A DNA stretch of 64,000 nucleotides. Source: Homarus americanus. Lineage: Eukaryota > Arthropoda > Malacostraca > Decapoda > Nephropidae. Below the pieces are notes generated by a model. The model worked only from the letters and a program-made list of their open reading frames with translations, ran no database searches and was not told where the DNA came from. Of this stretch, positions 1-11,405 are shown piece by piece. A program made the position numbers and the translations under genes. The first letter of the stretch is position 1; every line of letters begins with the position of its first letter. The stretch covers positions 94,501 through 158,500 of the forward strand of contig NW_024754898.1 of the NCBI RefSeq assembly GCF_018991925.1, given 5' to 3'.

Positions 1-40
1 GAGAGAGGAGGGAGGAGGGAGGGAGGAGGGATGGAGGGCA
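1..40. repeat. GA/GGA-rich purine run at left edge
   Basis: The first 40 bases are almost pure purine (GAGGGAGG-type). It is probably the end of a longer purine microsatellite cut by the window edge. Confidence 0.7.
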
Positions 41-839
41 TGTAAACAAGGCCATATACTCTTTTAAATAAGTGTAGTAGGCCCCCCCATGAATGTTCTG
101 GCCAGGGTGATTGGTGTTCAGTTTAATGAAAATATTTGCAGCCATTCTTTCACATTAGTCGGCCCGGTACTCCAGATAAATTGCTTTAGCGGGTTTTCAA
201 TACTAATATTATATATTTCTAATAATATTCACTGACCAATAGAATCCCCCAGGTCAAAAGCCCCCTCGGACAAATAATAGAATATTTTATCATTATTTAT
301 ATTCTTCATTATTTACAGTTTATGAACACTTCTCTGACGTGTAAAACATTACATTTATTATAACATAAGGCTGCAGTAGCCAATCTATTTTGTACTTTAA
401 CTAAGGGGCTTTTTTTTTTGTCTGGATCCCGTCCTTAACGGGCATGCATGCCTATGGGACCCACTTTCACCTTTCACCTTTCACTAACAACACTAATACT
501 AGTAGTGATAGGAACAATAGTCAACACAATCCCTGTACACAACACCAACAGGACAGTTCAGGGCCCGCCACTATGAGCTGTGAACCTGCCGTCAACACGC
601 AGGGTATTCCCACCTCGGAATGGTGTTGCTGTTAATAAAAAAAAGGTCATTAACGCAGTGCGGTAGTTTAATGAACATTTTGTAAATTTGTGAGGCCACA
701 GACTCCCGGTGTAGATGAACACGGGCGGACAAAAATAAAAACAGTCGTATAACTTTGTACATCAGCCATTCAGAGTTTATCACTGGGCAAGCCTGTAGAG
801 AACACACCTGTGTCACCCGCGTTATGACTGTGTGCAGGT
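41..839. other. unique AT-rich sequence, no gene seen
   Basis: No tandem structure and no domain-bearing frame. The short frames here (60-75 codons) have no recognisable motif. I see nothing else to annotate. Confidence 0.5.
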
Positions 840-862
840 GAGAGAGAGAGAGAGAGAGAGAG
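840..862 (+). repeat. (GA)n microsatellite
   Basis: Uninterrupted GA dinucleotide run of about 23 bp, purine strand on plus. Confidence 0.9.
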
Positions 863-2165
863 TCGTTCGCCAGCTATACATACAAATCCATCACATTAAA
901 AACACATATATCAACTACTTCTGGGAATTGAGGGACTGTTGGCCTCAGCTGTACGTGCCGGTATAAAGGCACGCTGCATCTCGAGGCTCAGTCCACACCG
1001 CTCCCGGCCACCAAGACGCCGCCAGCTCAAAGAACGTCACCGTGTGAGGCTGTTAATCACTGAGTTAAGTGAGCCAACTTGTGACGCTAGTACAGCTCCG
1101 TCCCCTGAGTGAATTCAGCTGACCCTCCCCCCCCACCCCCCCAACGACAACTGCTGGGTCAGCCAAGATTTTAACTTCGTCTTAGACCGGTATAGTAATT
1201 AACAGTAAGAACTTAAACCACGTCAACTAAGATCATTAGGTTAGATTATGTTAAAAGTAGGATAGGTTAGCAGACCCCCTTCCCTGCCCTACCTTGCCCT
1301 GGGATCCTTGCGTCAGTTTAGCTGATGTTCACGTTATCTACTTAAGAAAAAACGTACCACGAACAGAATGGTTAATGGTTAAAAAAAATTTCAGATGACA
1401 CGACCCGACCTAACGTAACCTTAACTTCGCTACAATCGTGAAGAAAGAGAGAGAGAGAGTCTACCTGCTTGCAAATCTACTTGCGCTCACGCATGCACAC
1501 ACTCATGTACCTGAGTGTTACCTCTCCCATTCCTCAATACAGGTAATCAATCACACCTAAGCACTAGGCGGGGTAACGCAGGTGAGTGTCCACAACAAGA
1601 CCCGTCCTCACTACGATGGCCGAGACTGACACACACACACACACGCACCTCTATAATACCCGGACTTAATACTATTGGCCGCATGGTTAGTGCAAAATTA
1701 CCCGGAGTAATTTAGGTGTAAACGTGACGTAAATCAATATCGCCTTTGTACTCTTTGTTTATAATACTGACAAGATAATATTTCTTTTCCGAGTAACACA
1801 GTGATTTATGGGGTGACTTGTACAGTACGCGCAATATTGAAATAAAACAACAGCAACAACAACAATAATAATAATAATAAATAAATAAATGAAGAATATA
1901 TTAATGAATGAACGTGAATATTCCTGGTAACTCTTTAACATCATCACACACACACACACATCCAGCTCTCCTGTATACCTGTAAGACATAAACACTCCCG
2001 TGGAATATCCTCATAAGTCCTCATTATCAGTCTCCACCTTACCGTAAACCTTGACATGGAAGACATTCACCTCCTCGGGTTTGACTGGCATAACATACAA
2101 CCAGTCATAACGTACAAGTTCAACAGCTCGTCATAAACAACTCTTCCTAACTTACAATTCCTGTT
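863..2165. other. mostly unique sequence with short microsatellites
   Basis: Holds a candidate promoter (annotated separately), a C-rich run near 1126-1142, short GA (1446-1459), CA (1629-1644, 1945-1960) and AAC/AAT/AATA runs (1846-1890). No supported coding region. Confidence 0.5.
955..1020 (+). promoter_or_regulatory. candidate arthropod core promoter (TATA + Inr)
   Basis: TATAAA lies at 962-967 and an arthropod-type initiator TCAGT at 988-992, placing the TATA start 28 bases upstream of the Inr adenine (990). That is the canonical spacing. AGACG at 1014-1018 is near, but about three bases short of, the usual downstream-promoter-element position. The TATA box sits inside a small inverted repeat (GTGCC 955-959, GGCAC 968-972). 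Downstream sequence is GC-richer than its surroundings and could be a non-coding first exon, with a GTGAGC donor-like site near 1068. No coding region follows in view, so the target gene is unknown. A chance match remains possible. Confidence 0.35.
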
Positions 2166-2806
2166 AACCTACAACTTGTCATAACCCACAACTCGTCATA
2201 ACCTACAACTCGTCATGACCCACAACTCGTCATGACCCACAACTCGTCATGACCCACAACTCGGCATGACCCACAACTCGTCATGACCCACAACTCGTCA
2301 TGACCCACAACTCGTCATGACCCACAACTCGTCATGACCCACAACTCGTCATGACCCACAACTCGTCATAACCCACAACTCGTCATCACCCACAACTCGT
2401 CATAACCCACAACTCGTCAATCACCCACAACTCGTCATAACCCACAACTCGTCATCACCCACAACTCGTCATCACCCACAACTCGTCATAACCCACAACT
2501 CGTCATAACCCACAACTCGTCATAACCCACAACTCGTCATCACCCACAACTCGTCATCACCCACAACTCGTCATAACCCACAACTCGTCATAACCCACAA
2601 CTCGTCATTACCCACAACTCGTCATCACCCACAACTCGTCATAACCCACAACTCGTCATAACCCACAACTCGTCATAACCCACAACTCGTCATAACCCAC
2701 AACTCGTCATAACCCACAACTCGTCATCACCCACAACTCGTCATAACCCACAACTCGTCATAACCCACAACTCGTCATCACCCACAACTCGTCATAACCC
2801 ACAACT
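2166..2806 (+). repeat. 17-bp minisatellite, about 37 copies
   Basis: Tandem units of CATRACCCACAACTCGT. The fourth base is the main variable site (A, G, C or once T), and one unit (2418) carries an extra base. The first two full units have A, the next nine have G, and the remaining 26 are A/C mixtures with one T. Because 17 is not a multiple of three, no frame is maintained. Confidence 0.95.
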
Positions 2807-2811
2807 TAAGA

Positions 2812-4031
2812 GAGAGGGAGATTGTATTCGTTACGACATACAAAAAACACATGACACATATTTTGCTTTCTCTATAATTTCATGGATCACCTGAAGATTA
2901 GCGCCCCCAGCTTATTGCTCAATAAGAATAACCACGCTGACCTAACCTGACCCAACCTAACCACGCTGACTTGATCTGACTTAACCTAACCACATACCAT
3001 AATTATTTTGCCTGCTGTTTGTACATGTAGAAGGAATCTCAACTTGTAAGACTGAAAAAAATACTTCTCATTATAATTTTACTGAATAACTTGAGCTGGT
3101 AGACTGCCCCCCCCCCCCTTAGGTCTACCACCCTCTGTGTGAAGAAGTAGTTTCTTACGGTCATCCTACATGATAACGTGGTGAGCTTGTAGTTATGTCC
3201 CCTCGTGTTGGTGGTGCTTGACATCTACTTTACATTGTCTCGGGTACATTACACACACACACACACACACATACACACACACACACACACACACCTGAAC
3301 TCATGGATGTGATATATACATCCGTGGGGCGAGGATCTACTTTATATCGTCAGTGTTAAGTTTAAATTAATCAGTATTCATTAAGAGTTATTACCTCACA
3401 AACATACAGTGACACTCTCATACATAAATCTTGACCTGGGTAAAAAAATATTCCAGGTCACTGCTGTAATCTAGAACTCTATGAATTCTGAAACAGGATA
3501 TGCAGAGCGTGGCGACACACCCGTGACATATGCACATGCATAGTAACCACACATTGAGCCCCAGCATATGAGCCAGGCGCTGACGTCAACATGCTCCCCA
3601 CATAAGGTGATCCCTCCCTACCTTAATAATATACCCCCTACCTAATATATACCCAGGTTGAACTAAAATCCATCATTGAGAGCGTTAGACTACTCTTGTA
3701 GAAACAAAAAAAACGAAACTAAACTCGCAAAAACAACTACCTGACAAGAAAAGCAAGCAGTGGGCTGACTAACGCACATAAACCTGCATGTTTACGGCTG
3801 AGTTAAACCATAACATACCGTATATAAACAACATGTAACAATTGTATGAAAATTCAGCTCTTGAAATACAGGTGTGTTAATTGTAAGGTAGAGGTGCTTC
3901 AGTCGTCACCCGCTGCATTACTGTGCTCGTGGAACCTCCGTCATCTACTGAGAATGTTCAAGTCTTATTGAAGAGGTCGTGAAGAAAATGAGCAGCAATA
4001 ATTGACATAAACCAACAAACGCACAAGACGA

Positions 4032-4033
<2 letters not shown>
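2812..4033. other. unique sequence with degenerate CCTAA motifs
   Basis: Contains scattered CCTAA/CCTGA-like pentamers at 2938-2996, a C run near 3107-3118 and the CA tract annotated separately. No coding region supported. Confidence 0.5.
3249..3294 (+). repeat. (CA)n microsatellite
   Basis: CA run of about 46 bp with a single T interruption. Confidence 0.9.
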
Positions 4034-4066
<33 letters not shown>

Positions 4067-4110
4067 GGTCGTCTCAGCGGAGGGAGGGAGGAAGGAGGGG
4101 GGGGGGGGGG
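4034..4110 (+). repeat. (GA)n plus G-rich purine run
   Basis: (GA)n at 4034-4063, then a GGGA-rich stretch ending in an uninterrupted run of 14 G (4097-4110). Confidence 0.9.
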
Positions 4111-4391
4111 CAGCGACTAGACGAGAGCGATTAATAAGACAGACGCGACGGGATGTAAGGGAATATATACAGTAATATAAAGACCTCGATATCATAACTC
4201 ACCGGGGAAATATTTAGAGCTCTTTTAAACGATAAATATTACTGAGAATATTTTAAGATTATAAAGTAATATAGTCACATGACGCCTTTATATCATAGAC
4301 AAGTATATGTGTATTCCGAAGGACTAATAATTAAAAGAAGTCAACAGGATGCGAGATAATATCATAAGAGAAATATGCTATAATAAAATTT

Positions 4392-4392
<1 letters not shown>

Positions 4393-4464
<72 letters not shown>

Positions 4465-5446
4465 TTATGGGAAGGAAAGGGGAGGGGAGAAGAGAGAAAG
4501 GGTGGAAGAAGGTGAAGAGTAGGAGAGAGGAACAAGGAAACAGGGGGGGAGAGAAAGAGATGGGAAGGGGGGGTAAGATGGACGAGAGGAGAATGAAGGA
4601 GGAAACGTAGTAATTGCCGGTAGTGGGCAGACGGCGGTGGTTGTAGACGGCAGGAAGGCAGGGGGAGGAGAAGGAAGAAGAGAAGGAGGCGGGGGAGGAG
4701 GAGGAGGAGGTGGGGAGGAGGAAGAGAACGAGAAGGAAGAAGAGAAAGGGGTGGGGAAGAGGAGGAGGAGGTGGGGAGGAGGAAGAGAACGAGAAGGAAG
4801 AAGAGAAAGAGGTGGGGGAAGAGAAGGAGGAGGAGGTGGGGAGGAGGAAGAGAACGAGAAAGAAGAAGAGAAAGAGGTGGGGAAGAGGAGGAGGAGGTGG
4901 GGGAGGAGGAAGAGAAGGAGAAGGAAGAAGAGAAAGAGGTGGGGGAAGAAGAGGAGGAGGAAGAGGAGAAAGGAGGAGAAGGGGATCTGACAGAGAGGAA
5001 GGTATATTGGACAAGAAGATGGAAAGAGGAGATGAAGAGGAGGAAATAATGAGAAGGAGGTAAAGAGGAGACAGGTAGGGAAGGAGATAGGCATGGAGAC
5101 AGGAGGAGGAGGAGGAGGAGGAGGAGGAGGAAGTGAAGAATAGAATGCACTGAAGAACAGGAAAGGAAAATAGCTTGAATGAGAGCGAGAGAGAAAGCAC
5201 AGGGGGAGGGGGGAGGTGGGGTGTGTGAGATGACCTGTGAAGGAGAAAGGGGAGGGAGGGGAGGAGAGGAGGAGGGAGGAGGAGGGGAGGGGGAGGAGGG
5301 AGGGGGGGGGAGGGAGAGAAGAGGGAGGAAGAGGAAGAACATGGGGAAGGGAATCAACGCGAAACGAATTATGGAGGGAGGGAGGAAGAGGAGGAATACA
5401 AGATTTAATGATGAAATTGATGGGGAAGTAGAATGAAAATTGAGGA

Positions 5447-5515
<69 letters not shown>
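4393..5515 (+). repeat. 1.1-kb polypurine tract
   Basis: More than a kilobase of overwhelmingly purine plus strand, bounded by (GA)n tracts (4393-4456 and 5450-5515). Between them are GGA/GGGA/AAG-rich repeats, a GGA run (5100-5131) and the 61-65-bp tandem block annotated separately. The overlapping Ser/Pro/Leu-rich frames on minus (up to 449 codons) and Arg/Glu/Gly-rich frames on plus are translations of this low-complexity sequence. All frames are open because purine-only DNA contains few stop codons. Confidence 0.9.
4710..4960 (+). repeat. 61-65-bp purine minisatellite, 4 copies
   Basis: Units begin with GTGGGGAGGAGGAAGAGAA at 4710, 4771, 4836 and (with an extra G) 4897, giving periods of 61, 65 and 61 bp. 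The length difference comes from extra GAG triplets. Confidence 0.85.
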
Positions 5516-5516
<1 letters not shown>

Positions 5517-6290
5517 GAATTGTGGTATATTGGGGTGACGGGGAGAGGGGCGCTCAAGGATATGAAGGGGTGATGAAGGGCAGGAAGGGACTGTGGGGGA
5601 AAGGAAGGGGCGCTGAACGATAAGAAGGAGAGGAAGAGAAATGGGTAGCAGAAAAAAAAGAGTCGAGGTTGGAGACAAACGTTGAAGGTTGAAGGTGGTG
5701 GAGGAAAACATTCAAGGTTTTAGGTTATGAAAGCAAGTCGAGTGGGTAGGTGGACGACGCGACGCCAGAGGGCAAAAACACAAACGTGAACCTGATGGGT
5801 AATGGGTGGGTGGACGAGACAGGTACAGTGTGGTAAAGAAGACATACAGGTTGGGAGTGCCGGGTAGACAGGTGATGGGTGGGTGGGTGGGTGGGTGGGT
5901 GGTTTTGGCCTGATGGTGGTGGTGCGGGTGTCAGCAGGGAGGACGTTATGAAGTAGGGACAGGTGTGGTGTATATATTCTGGGGCCAGCAGCAGCAGCAC
6001 TTCCCCCTCACAACAGTTGCGTGGGGTGGCGTCCCATCCGTCACGCCACGCCACACCTTCACGTTAAAACTGGCCAAGTCCCAAGCTAGGAACACATTAG
6101 TGGCCTCTACCACAGCTGTGAGGCAATTTGTGGCCTCGAGAGCCAGTTATCAAGCATCAGAAATAACAGAAAGACGACGACCACGATGCAGTGGCTCAGA
6201 AAATCATGCAGCAATAACTCTTGCACCGAGGTAAAACAATTAGGCAACAGTACTGATAATAAGGTAGAAATGTAGCAACCAAATCAATGT
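5516..6290. other. unique sequence with a GGGT run
   Basis: Contains (GGGT)n at 5875-5902 and a short CAG run at 5986-5999. An 89-codon plus frame (5965-6234) has no recognisable domain and I do not support it as a gene. Confidence 0.5.
5875..5902 (+). repeat. (GGGT)n, potential G-quadruplex
   Basis: Seven consecutive GGGT units. Runs of three G separated by single T are a classical quadruplex-forming pattern. Confidence 0.85.
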
Positions 6291-6434
6291 AAAAAACAAG
6301 ACTAAACAAATAAAGTCAGACTAAACAAGCAAAACCAGACTAAACAAAGCAAGACTAAACAAATCCGGACTAAACAAAGCCAGCTAAATAAACAAACCCA
6401 GAACTAAATAAGGAAAGCCAGACTATACAAACAA
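6291..6434 (+). repeat. degenerate ACTAAACAA-type repeat
   Basis: About eight imperfect units of roughly 17-20 bp around the core CAGACTAAACAA. Confidence 0.7.
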
Positions 6435-6593
6435 GTAAATCACACCGTAGAGGAATGACAGAGGCAGGTGGAGCCAAAACAAGTCGGTCTAAATCTGACA
6501 AGTCACATTAAACCTTCACCCGCTTTGGTATTTTCCAGCAGTAAAAATATTCTCTCATCTTATCTTACCTGCATTGAGAATTACGAAGGGGGT

Positions 6594-6755
6594 CGAGTTA
6601 GGTGGGGGAGAGTCAGGCGGGAGGAGGGAAAGTCAGGTAAGGGGGGGGAATTAGGTGGGGAGGGGGGGAGCGAGAGCCAGATGAGACGAGGGAGAGAGTC
6701 AGGTGGGGCGGGGAGAGAGAGAGTCAGGTGGGGCGGGCAGAGGGAGTCAGGTGGA
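6594..6755 (+). repeat. G-rich degenerate repeat
   Basis: Repeated GAGAGTCAGGTGGGGCGGG-like units interspersed with purine runs. Confidence 0.7.
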
Positions 6756-6775
6756 GCTTGAGTTAATTCGGTCAT

Positions 6776-7043
6776 GATTGAGTCAGTTAGGTGATGGATA
6801 ATTCAGCCAAGTTGTGGTTGAGCTAGTCTGGTTATGGATGAATCAGCCAGGTCATGGTTGAGTCAACCAGGTCATGGTTGAATTAGCCAGGTCATGGATG
6901 AGTCAGCTAGGAAGTGGTAAAGTCGGGCAGCTGGCGGATGATTCTGGTGGCGACAAGATAAGTGAGGCCAGGTGATGACGGATGACTCAGGTGGTGGAGG
7001 ATCAGGGAAATCAGGTGATGTGGTAGGCGAGTCAGGTGATGCA
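6776..7043 (+). repeat. degenerate 20-bp minisatellite, about 13 copies
   Basis: Units near GAGTCAGCCAGGTCATGGTT. Periodicity stays close to 20 bp, but identity drops towards the right end. The GTCAGGTG core is shared with the preceding G-rich repeat, suggesting one ancestral array. Confidence 0.75.
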
Positions 7044-7113
7044 AGTATGAACCACACATCAACCGGGTATAGCAGGTGTCTCCTCGCCTCGACCATACAA
7101 CCTTCCTCTCAAA

Positions 7114-7115
<2 letters not shown>

Positions 7116-7188
<73 letters not shown>
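7116..7188 (+). repeat. (CA)n microsatellite
   Basis: Uninterrupted CA run of about 73 bp. Confidence 0.95.
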
Positions 7189-7189
<1 letters not shown>

Positions 7190-7692
7190 AGGCTCCTCAA
7201 CTTAAATAATAGAAGGCATCAGTAAATTCAGGTTAATGGGGCGGAAAGATGAGGGTTATCGTAAACTTGGTGGCTGGCTGTTGTACTCTCCGTCTCCCTC
7301 TCACCTACCTCATCCAGCACGACTTATGGGATCACATATATAAGACACACTTTACGGGTACGTAGAGTACTTTCAGTCACCAACAGATGTAAATACACTC
7401 CAGAGTCACAAAACATACATGCAAATACTCAGTTCATTAAATCACCCCGTTAAGGTCATTCTATACCGTGTATTATGGTCGTGGGTGTATGTTTGTCTGT
7501 CTGCCTATCTCACCCCTCAACCCACGCACCTCCCCTCGCCACAATAGACGGTGTATCACATAATCATGCACTCAGAGATATGCCGCCGCTTAAAGCTCAC
7601 ACTTATGCCACACCTAGTTGTGTTCTGACCTCACAGTTGTGTTCTGACCTCACAGTTGTGTTCTGACCTCACTAAAGGAAAGGTCACGGCAG
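7190..7692. other. unique sequence and 19-bp triplicate before the LINE
   Basis: Three tandem copies of a 19-bp unit with core GTTGTGTTCTGACCTCAC occur at 7617-7673, immediately upstream of the LINE. No other feature seen. Confidence 0.6.
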
Positions 7693-7712
7693 GCTTAGCT
7701 CCGGGGGATTAA

Positions 7713-8533
7713 TTGTCAGTCATGGCTAGTGCTACTTGTGAACAGGGCTGTACTCTTCAGAGGGCCAAGGAAGAAATTTTGAAATTAAAGGAAGTAATAG
7801 CGAGGATGAAGGAAGAAACGAGACAAGGAAAGTCCGTGTCTGACGAAAACTCAGGAGAATGGAAGGTAGTGAGGAGAGGGACGACCAAACTGGTGGTAAA
7901 AAACACACACCAAGGATACGACAACAACAGCCTAAGTGTACCAACTCTTTCAGTCCTTTGATAGATGAATTGGACGTTAGCATAGTCAGGGACAAGGCTG
8001 ACAAGGAAGGTATGAAAACCTGAATTGTTGGCGATTCCCAGGTAAGGTATCTGGACAGAACTTTTTGTGGTAAAAATAAAAATAGGATGAGGGTGTGTTT
8101 GCCAGGAGCTGGGGTGGGGGATATAGTTGACAGGATGGACAATATCTTGTCTGGTAATGGGAACAAACCCATTATCTGCCTCAGTGCAGGAGGCAATGAT
8201 ATTGGCCGGTGTAGGAGTGAGGAGCTTCTTGATAAGTTCAAGACAGCTATAGAACGTATTAGGTCGAAGGGAGGGATCCCTATCATATGTGGTGTCCTGC
8301 CGAGAAGGAGAGTTGGCAATGAATGGTAGTCAAGGGCAGTTGGTGCCAACGGCCGTCTTGACAGATATTGCAAGTCAATTTCAGTCCCATTCATTTACAA
8401 CTGGGACAACTTTTATGGCAGAAGGGACCTTTATGCTAGGGATGAGGTGCATCTGTCTAGGGATGGAGTAGCAACCCTGGCTGGGGCTCTAGAGGGGGCA
8501 GTTCAAAAGATGTCGAAGTCTTTAAACTGCTAG
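7713..8533 (+). pseudogene. LINE ORF1: coiled coil + SGNH esterase domain
   Basis: About 270 codons. The N-terminus (from about residue 18) is a Glu/Lys-rich heptad-like stretch (AKEEILKLKEVIARMKEE) typical of ORF1p coiled coils. The second half carries the SGNH/GDSL hydrolase blocks: GDSQ (block I) at about 8030, SAGGNDI (GxND block) at about 8190, and DEVHLS (DxxH block) at about 8445. In CR1-type elements this esterase sits in ORF1 and is thought to act on lipids or membranes; its exact role in transposition is unsettled. Breaks: a frameshift near 7930, an in-frame TGA at 8021 just before the GDS block and an in-frame TAG at 8327. The catalytic-block residues themselves remain recognisable. 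Confidence 0.75.
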
Positions 8534-8541
8534 GAGAACAT

Positions 8542-9539
8542 ATGAGCACGGGGTTGGAGGAGACTGCAGTGGGAGCGGGTAAACAAAGTGAAAGTTTACA
8601 GGGAAATAGTGCTAGGAATGATGACAAAACTAAATTAGGCAGGGAGTTAAAACCTAAACGCGACAAGGAGAGGACTCAGAACACAACTAAATTAAATGTC
8701 TACAACGCAAACAGTAGAAGTATGAGAAACGAAATGGATGAAATCAGGGTGTTGGTATGTACAGAAAAAAATCGATATAATAGCATTCACCGAAACATGG
8801 ATAAATCTAGACTCACGTGAGTTACCTGTCGAATACCAAATTGCAGGTTACAAAATTGATCCATACAGATAGGCAGATTAGGAAAGGAGGTGGAGTAGCA
8901 ATCTATGCCAGGGATAATCTGAAGTGTGAAATAAATAAGGAAATAAAAACTGAGCGGAATACAGAAACAATTTGGATAGAATTAATCGATGGTAGGGAAA
9001 AATTAATCACAGGAGTAATATATATACCGCCTAATCTTGATAGAGTTAATGAGCGACTTATTTGGGATGAAATGGGCAGGGCTTCCATACATAGCAAAGT
9101 CTGTATAGTAGGCGACTTTAACTTTAGCCAAACAGATTGGATTGACCTTACAGGTAACTCAGAATCAGAGGATTTTCTTGAAACAATCCAGGACTGTTTC
9201 CTAAGCCAACATATAACAGAAACCCCCCGGGGTAATAATATACTCGATTTAGTTCTGTCAAACAGAGAAAACCTCATTAGTAATGTCGAGGTAGGGAACG
9301 AACTGGCTAACAGCGATCACAAAGAAATAAGATTTCAATTAGAATTTCAGAGCAGCCGCAAGGAAAATTCCACTAAAGTCCAAGATTTCAGAAGGGCAAA
9401 CTTTGATAGTTTAAAGAGGCAGCTGAGAGAAGGGGTATCACACTTCGGGGTGAATTACATGACCTCACACAATGTACCTACAGGGGGCAACCTCACCTTA
9501 CCTGGAGATCTGAGGTTGACGAGTTCCACACCAACTTAA
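8542..9539 (+). pseudogene. LINE ORF2, endonuclease part (EEP family)
   Basis: Begins at an ATG eight bases after the ORF1 stop. Endonuclease/exonuclease/phosphatase motifs appear in order: NANSR, then FTETW (about 8785, reached through a frameshift in an A-run near 8765), GGGVAIYAR, GVIYIPP, GDFN, LDLVLSN and SDH. These correspond to the metal-binding and catalytic positions of LINE APE-type endonucleases that nick target DNA. A second frameshift lies near 8870. The open segment 8817-9539 carries most of the domain. The frame is lost again after about 9440. Confidence 0.8.
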
Positions 9540-11405
9540 ATAATGAGTTACTTAATGCACAAAGGCAGAACATTCCATACAGTAAACTCAGATCAAACAA
9601 CAATGACCCTAAATGGATAAATAATTATTTAAAGAATATTATTGGACAAAGGAAGGCTATAGGTAGGAGAATAAATCGTGGTGAAGTTTACCCCCGAGAT
9701 TATTATAAGGTATTGGCCGGTAGGATTAAGACCGAGATAAGAAAAGCAAAGAGGAATACTGAACTGAAGGTAGCAAGGGAAGCGAAGTCAAACCCCAAGG
9801 GATTCTATCAAATGTATCAAACTAAAACATGAAAAGATTGGACCAATACAGTCAGATACCGGTGAGCTAGCTGATAACGACGGAGAAATGAGCAATAATC
9901 TGAATAAATATTTTTCAACAGTTTTCACCACGGAAAATTTAAACATGATACCCGAGGCACCGACTCTATACAGAGATAGTGAAGAAAATAAATTAAGCGA
10001 GATAGTAGTGACTAGTAACGATGTTAGTAAGCAAATAGACAAACTAAAGACTAATAAGTCACCAGGTCCCGATGAGATATTTGCCAGAGTATTAAAGGAA
10101 TGTAAGGAAGAGCTTAGTATGCCCTAACAAAGTTGTTTATCATGTCCTTACAAACGGATGTAGTAACAGAATCCTGGAGGATAGCAAATGTAATACCGAT
10201 TTTCAAGAAGGGAGACAGGTCACTATCCTCTAACTACCGTTCAATCAGTCTAACATCAAGTGTAGGCAAATTACTGGAAGCAATCATTTCAAACTCTATT
10301 CGAAATCATCTGGAGAAGCACAAGTTGATCAATGATTCCCAACATGGCTTCACAAGCGGGCGTTCGTGTCTAACTAATCTATTAACATTCTTTCCGTCTG
10401 TTTTCGAATCAGTGGCCGAGGGGCACAATTATGATGTGGTATATCCCGACTTTAGCACGAAAGACTAAAAAGAAAAGTGGAGGCTCATGGCATTAAATGA
10501 GATATTCTATAATGGATTAGGGCGTGGTTACAGGACAGGAAACAGAGAGTGAGCATTAACGGCACTAAATCCGATTGGAGCAACGTCACTAGTGGAGTTC
10601 CCCAAGGCTTAGTACTTGGACCATTATTATTTATTATATACATAAACGACATAGATATCGTCGTAGACAGCAACTTAAGTATATTTGCAGATGACACTAA
10701 AATAGAGCGTGTAATTAAATCTGACGAGGTCTCAGCAAAACTACAGGAAGATCTAACAAAAAATTTCGAATGGTCTGAAAATGGCAAATGAAATTCAATG
10801 TGGATAAATGTAAAGTACTCAGTATAGGAGATGTAAACATGGAAACCAGATACCAGATGAACAACGATATTATTGAGAAATTCGACTGCGAGAAAGAATT
10901 AGGAATAAGTAGGAATCTTAAGACAAGTAAACAATGTGTATTTGCTTGAAACAAGGCTAATAAAGTACTTGGGTTCATACAAAGTAGTGTTAGTTACAAG
11001 ATTAGCGAGGTCATCCTAAAACTATATCTTGAGCTTGTGAGACCTCACTTGGATTATGCAGTTCAATTCTGGAAAGAATTCAGAGGATAATGACAAGACT
11101 AATCCCGGGCATTAGGAACCTTGAGTACAGAGACAGGTTAAAGCATCTTAATTTGCACTCAGAGACGTAGAGTGGAGGGCGATATGATAGATGTGTATAA
11201 ATGGAAGTCAGGGCTAAACAAAGGGGACATTACAAAGGTACTCAAACTATCCAACCAGGAGCAAACTCGTAACAATGGTTTTAAATTAGACAAACTTAGA
11301 TTTAGGCGTGAAATAGGTACACATTGGTTTGGAAATAGAGTAGTGGACGAGTGGAACAAGTTACCAAATATCATCATTAACTCGAATACGCTGGATAGCT
11401 TCTAA
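9540..11405 (+). pseudogene. LINE ORF2, linker and reverse transcriptase
   Basis: Continues ORF2. A basic linker (9540-9840) leads to RT motifs: KSPGPDEI (about 10055), WRIANVIPIFKKGD and NYRSISLTS (10170-10260), a motif-A-like VVYPDFS (about 10440), GVPQGLVLGPLLF (10594-10635) and the catalytic FADD (10684-10695). The C-terminal half continues in shifted frames, with the conserved tail ending near 11405 (WFGNRVVDEWNKLP). Stops and frameshifts occur at about 9830, 10125, 10467, 10790 and 10948, among others. The catalytic FADD is kept, but the frame is shattered. Confidence 0.8.

Noticed and set aside
4331..5711. Minus frame of 449 codons, Ser/Pro/Leu-rich, and matching plus frames
   Set aside because: Polypurine DNA lacks stop codons in most frames; composition follows the tract and no domain is present.
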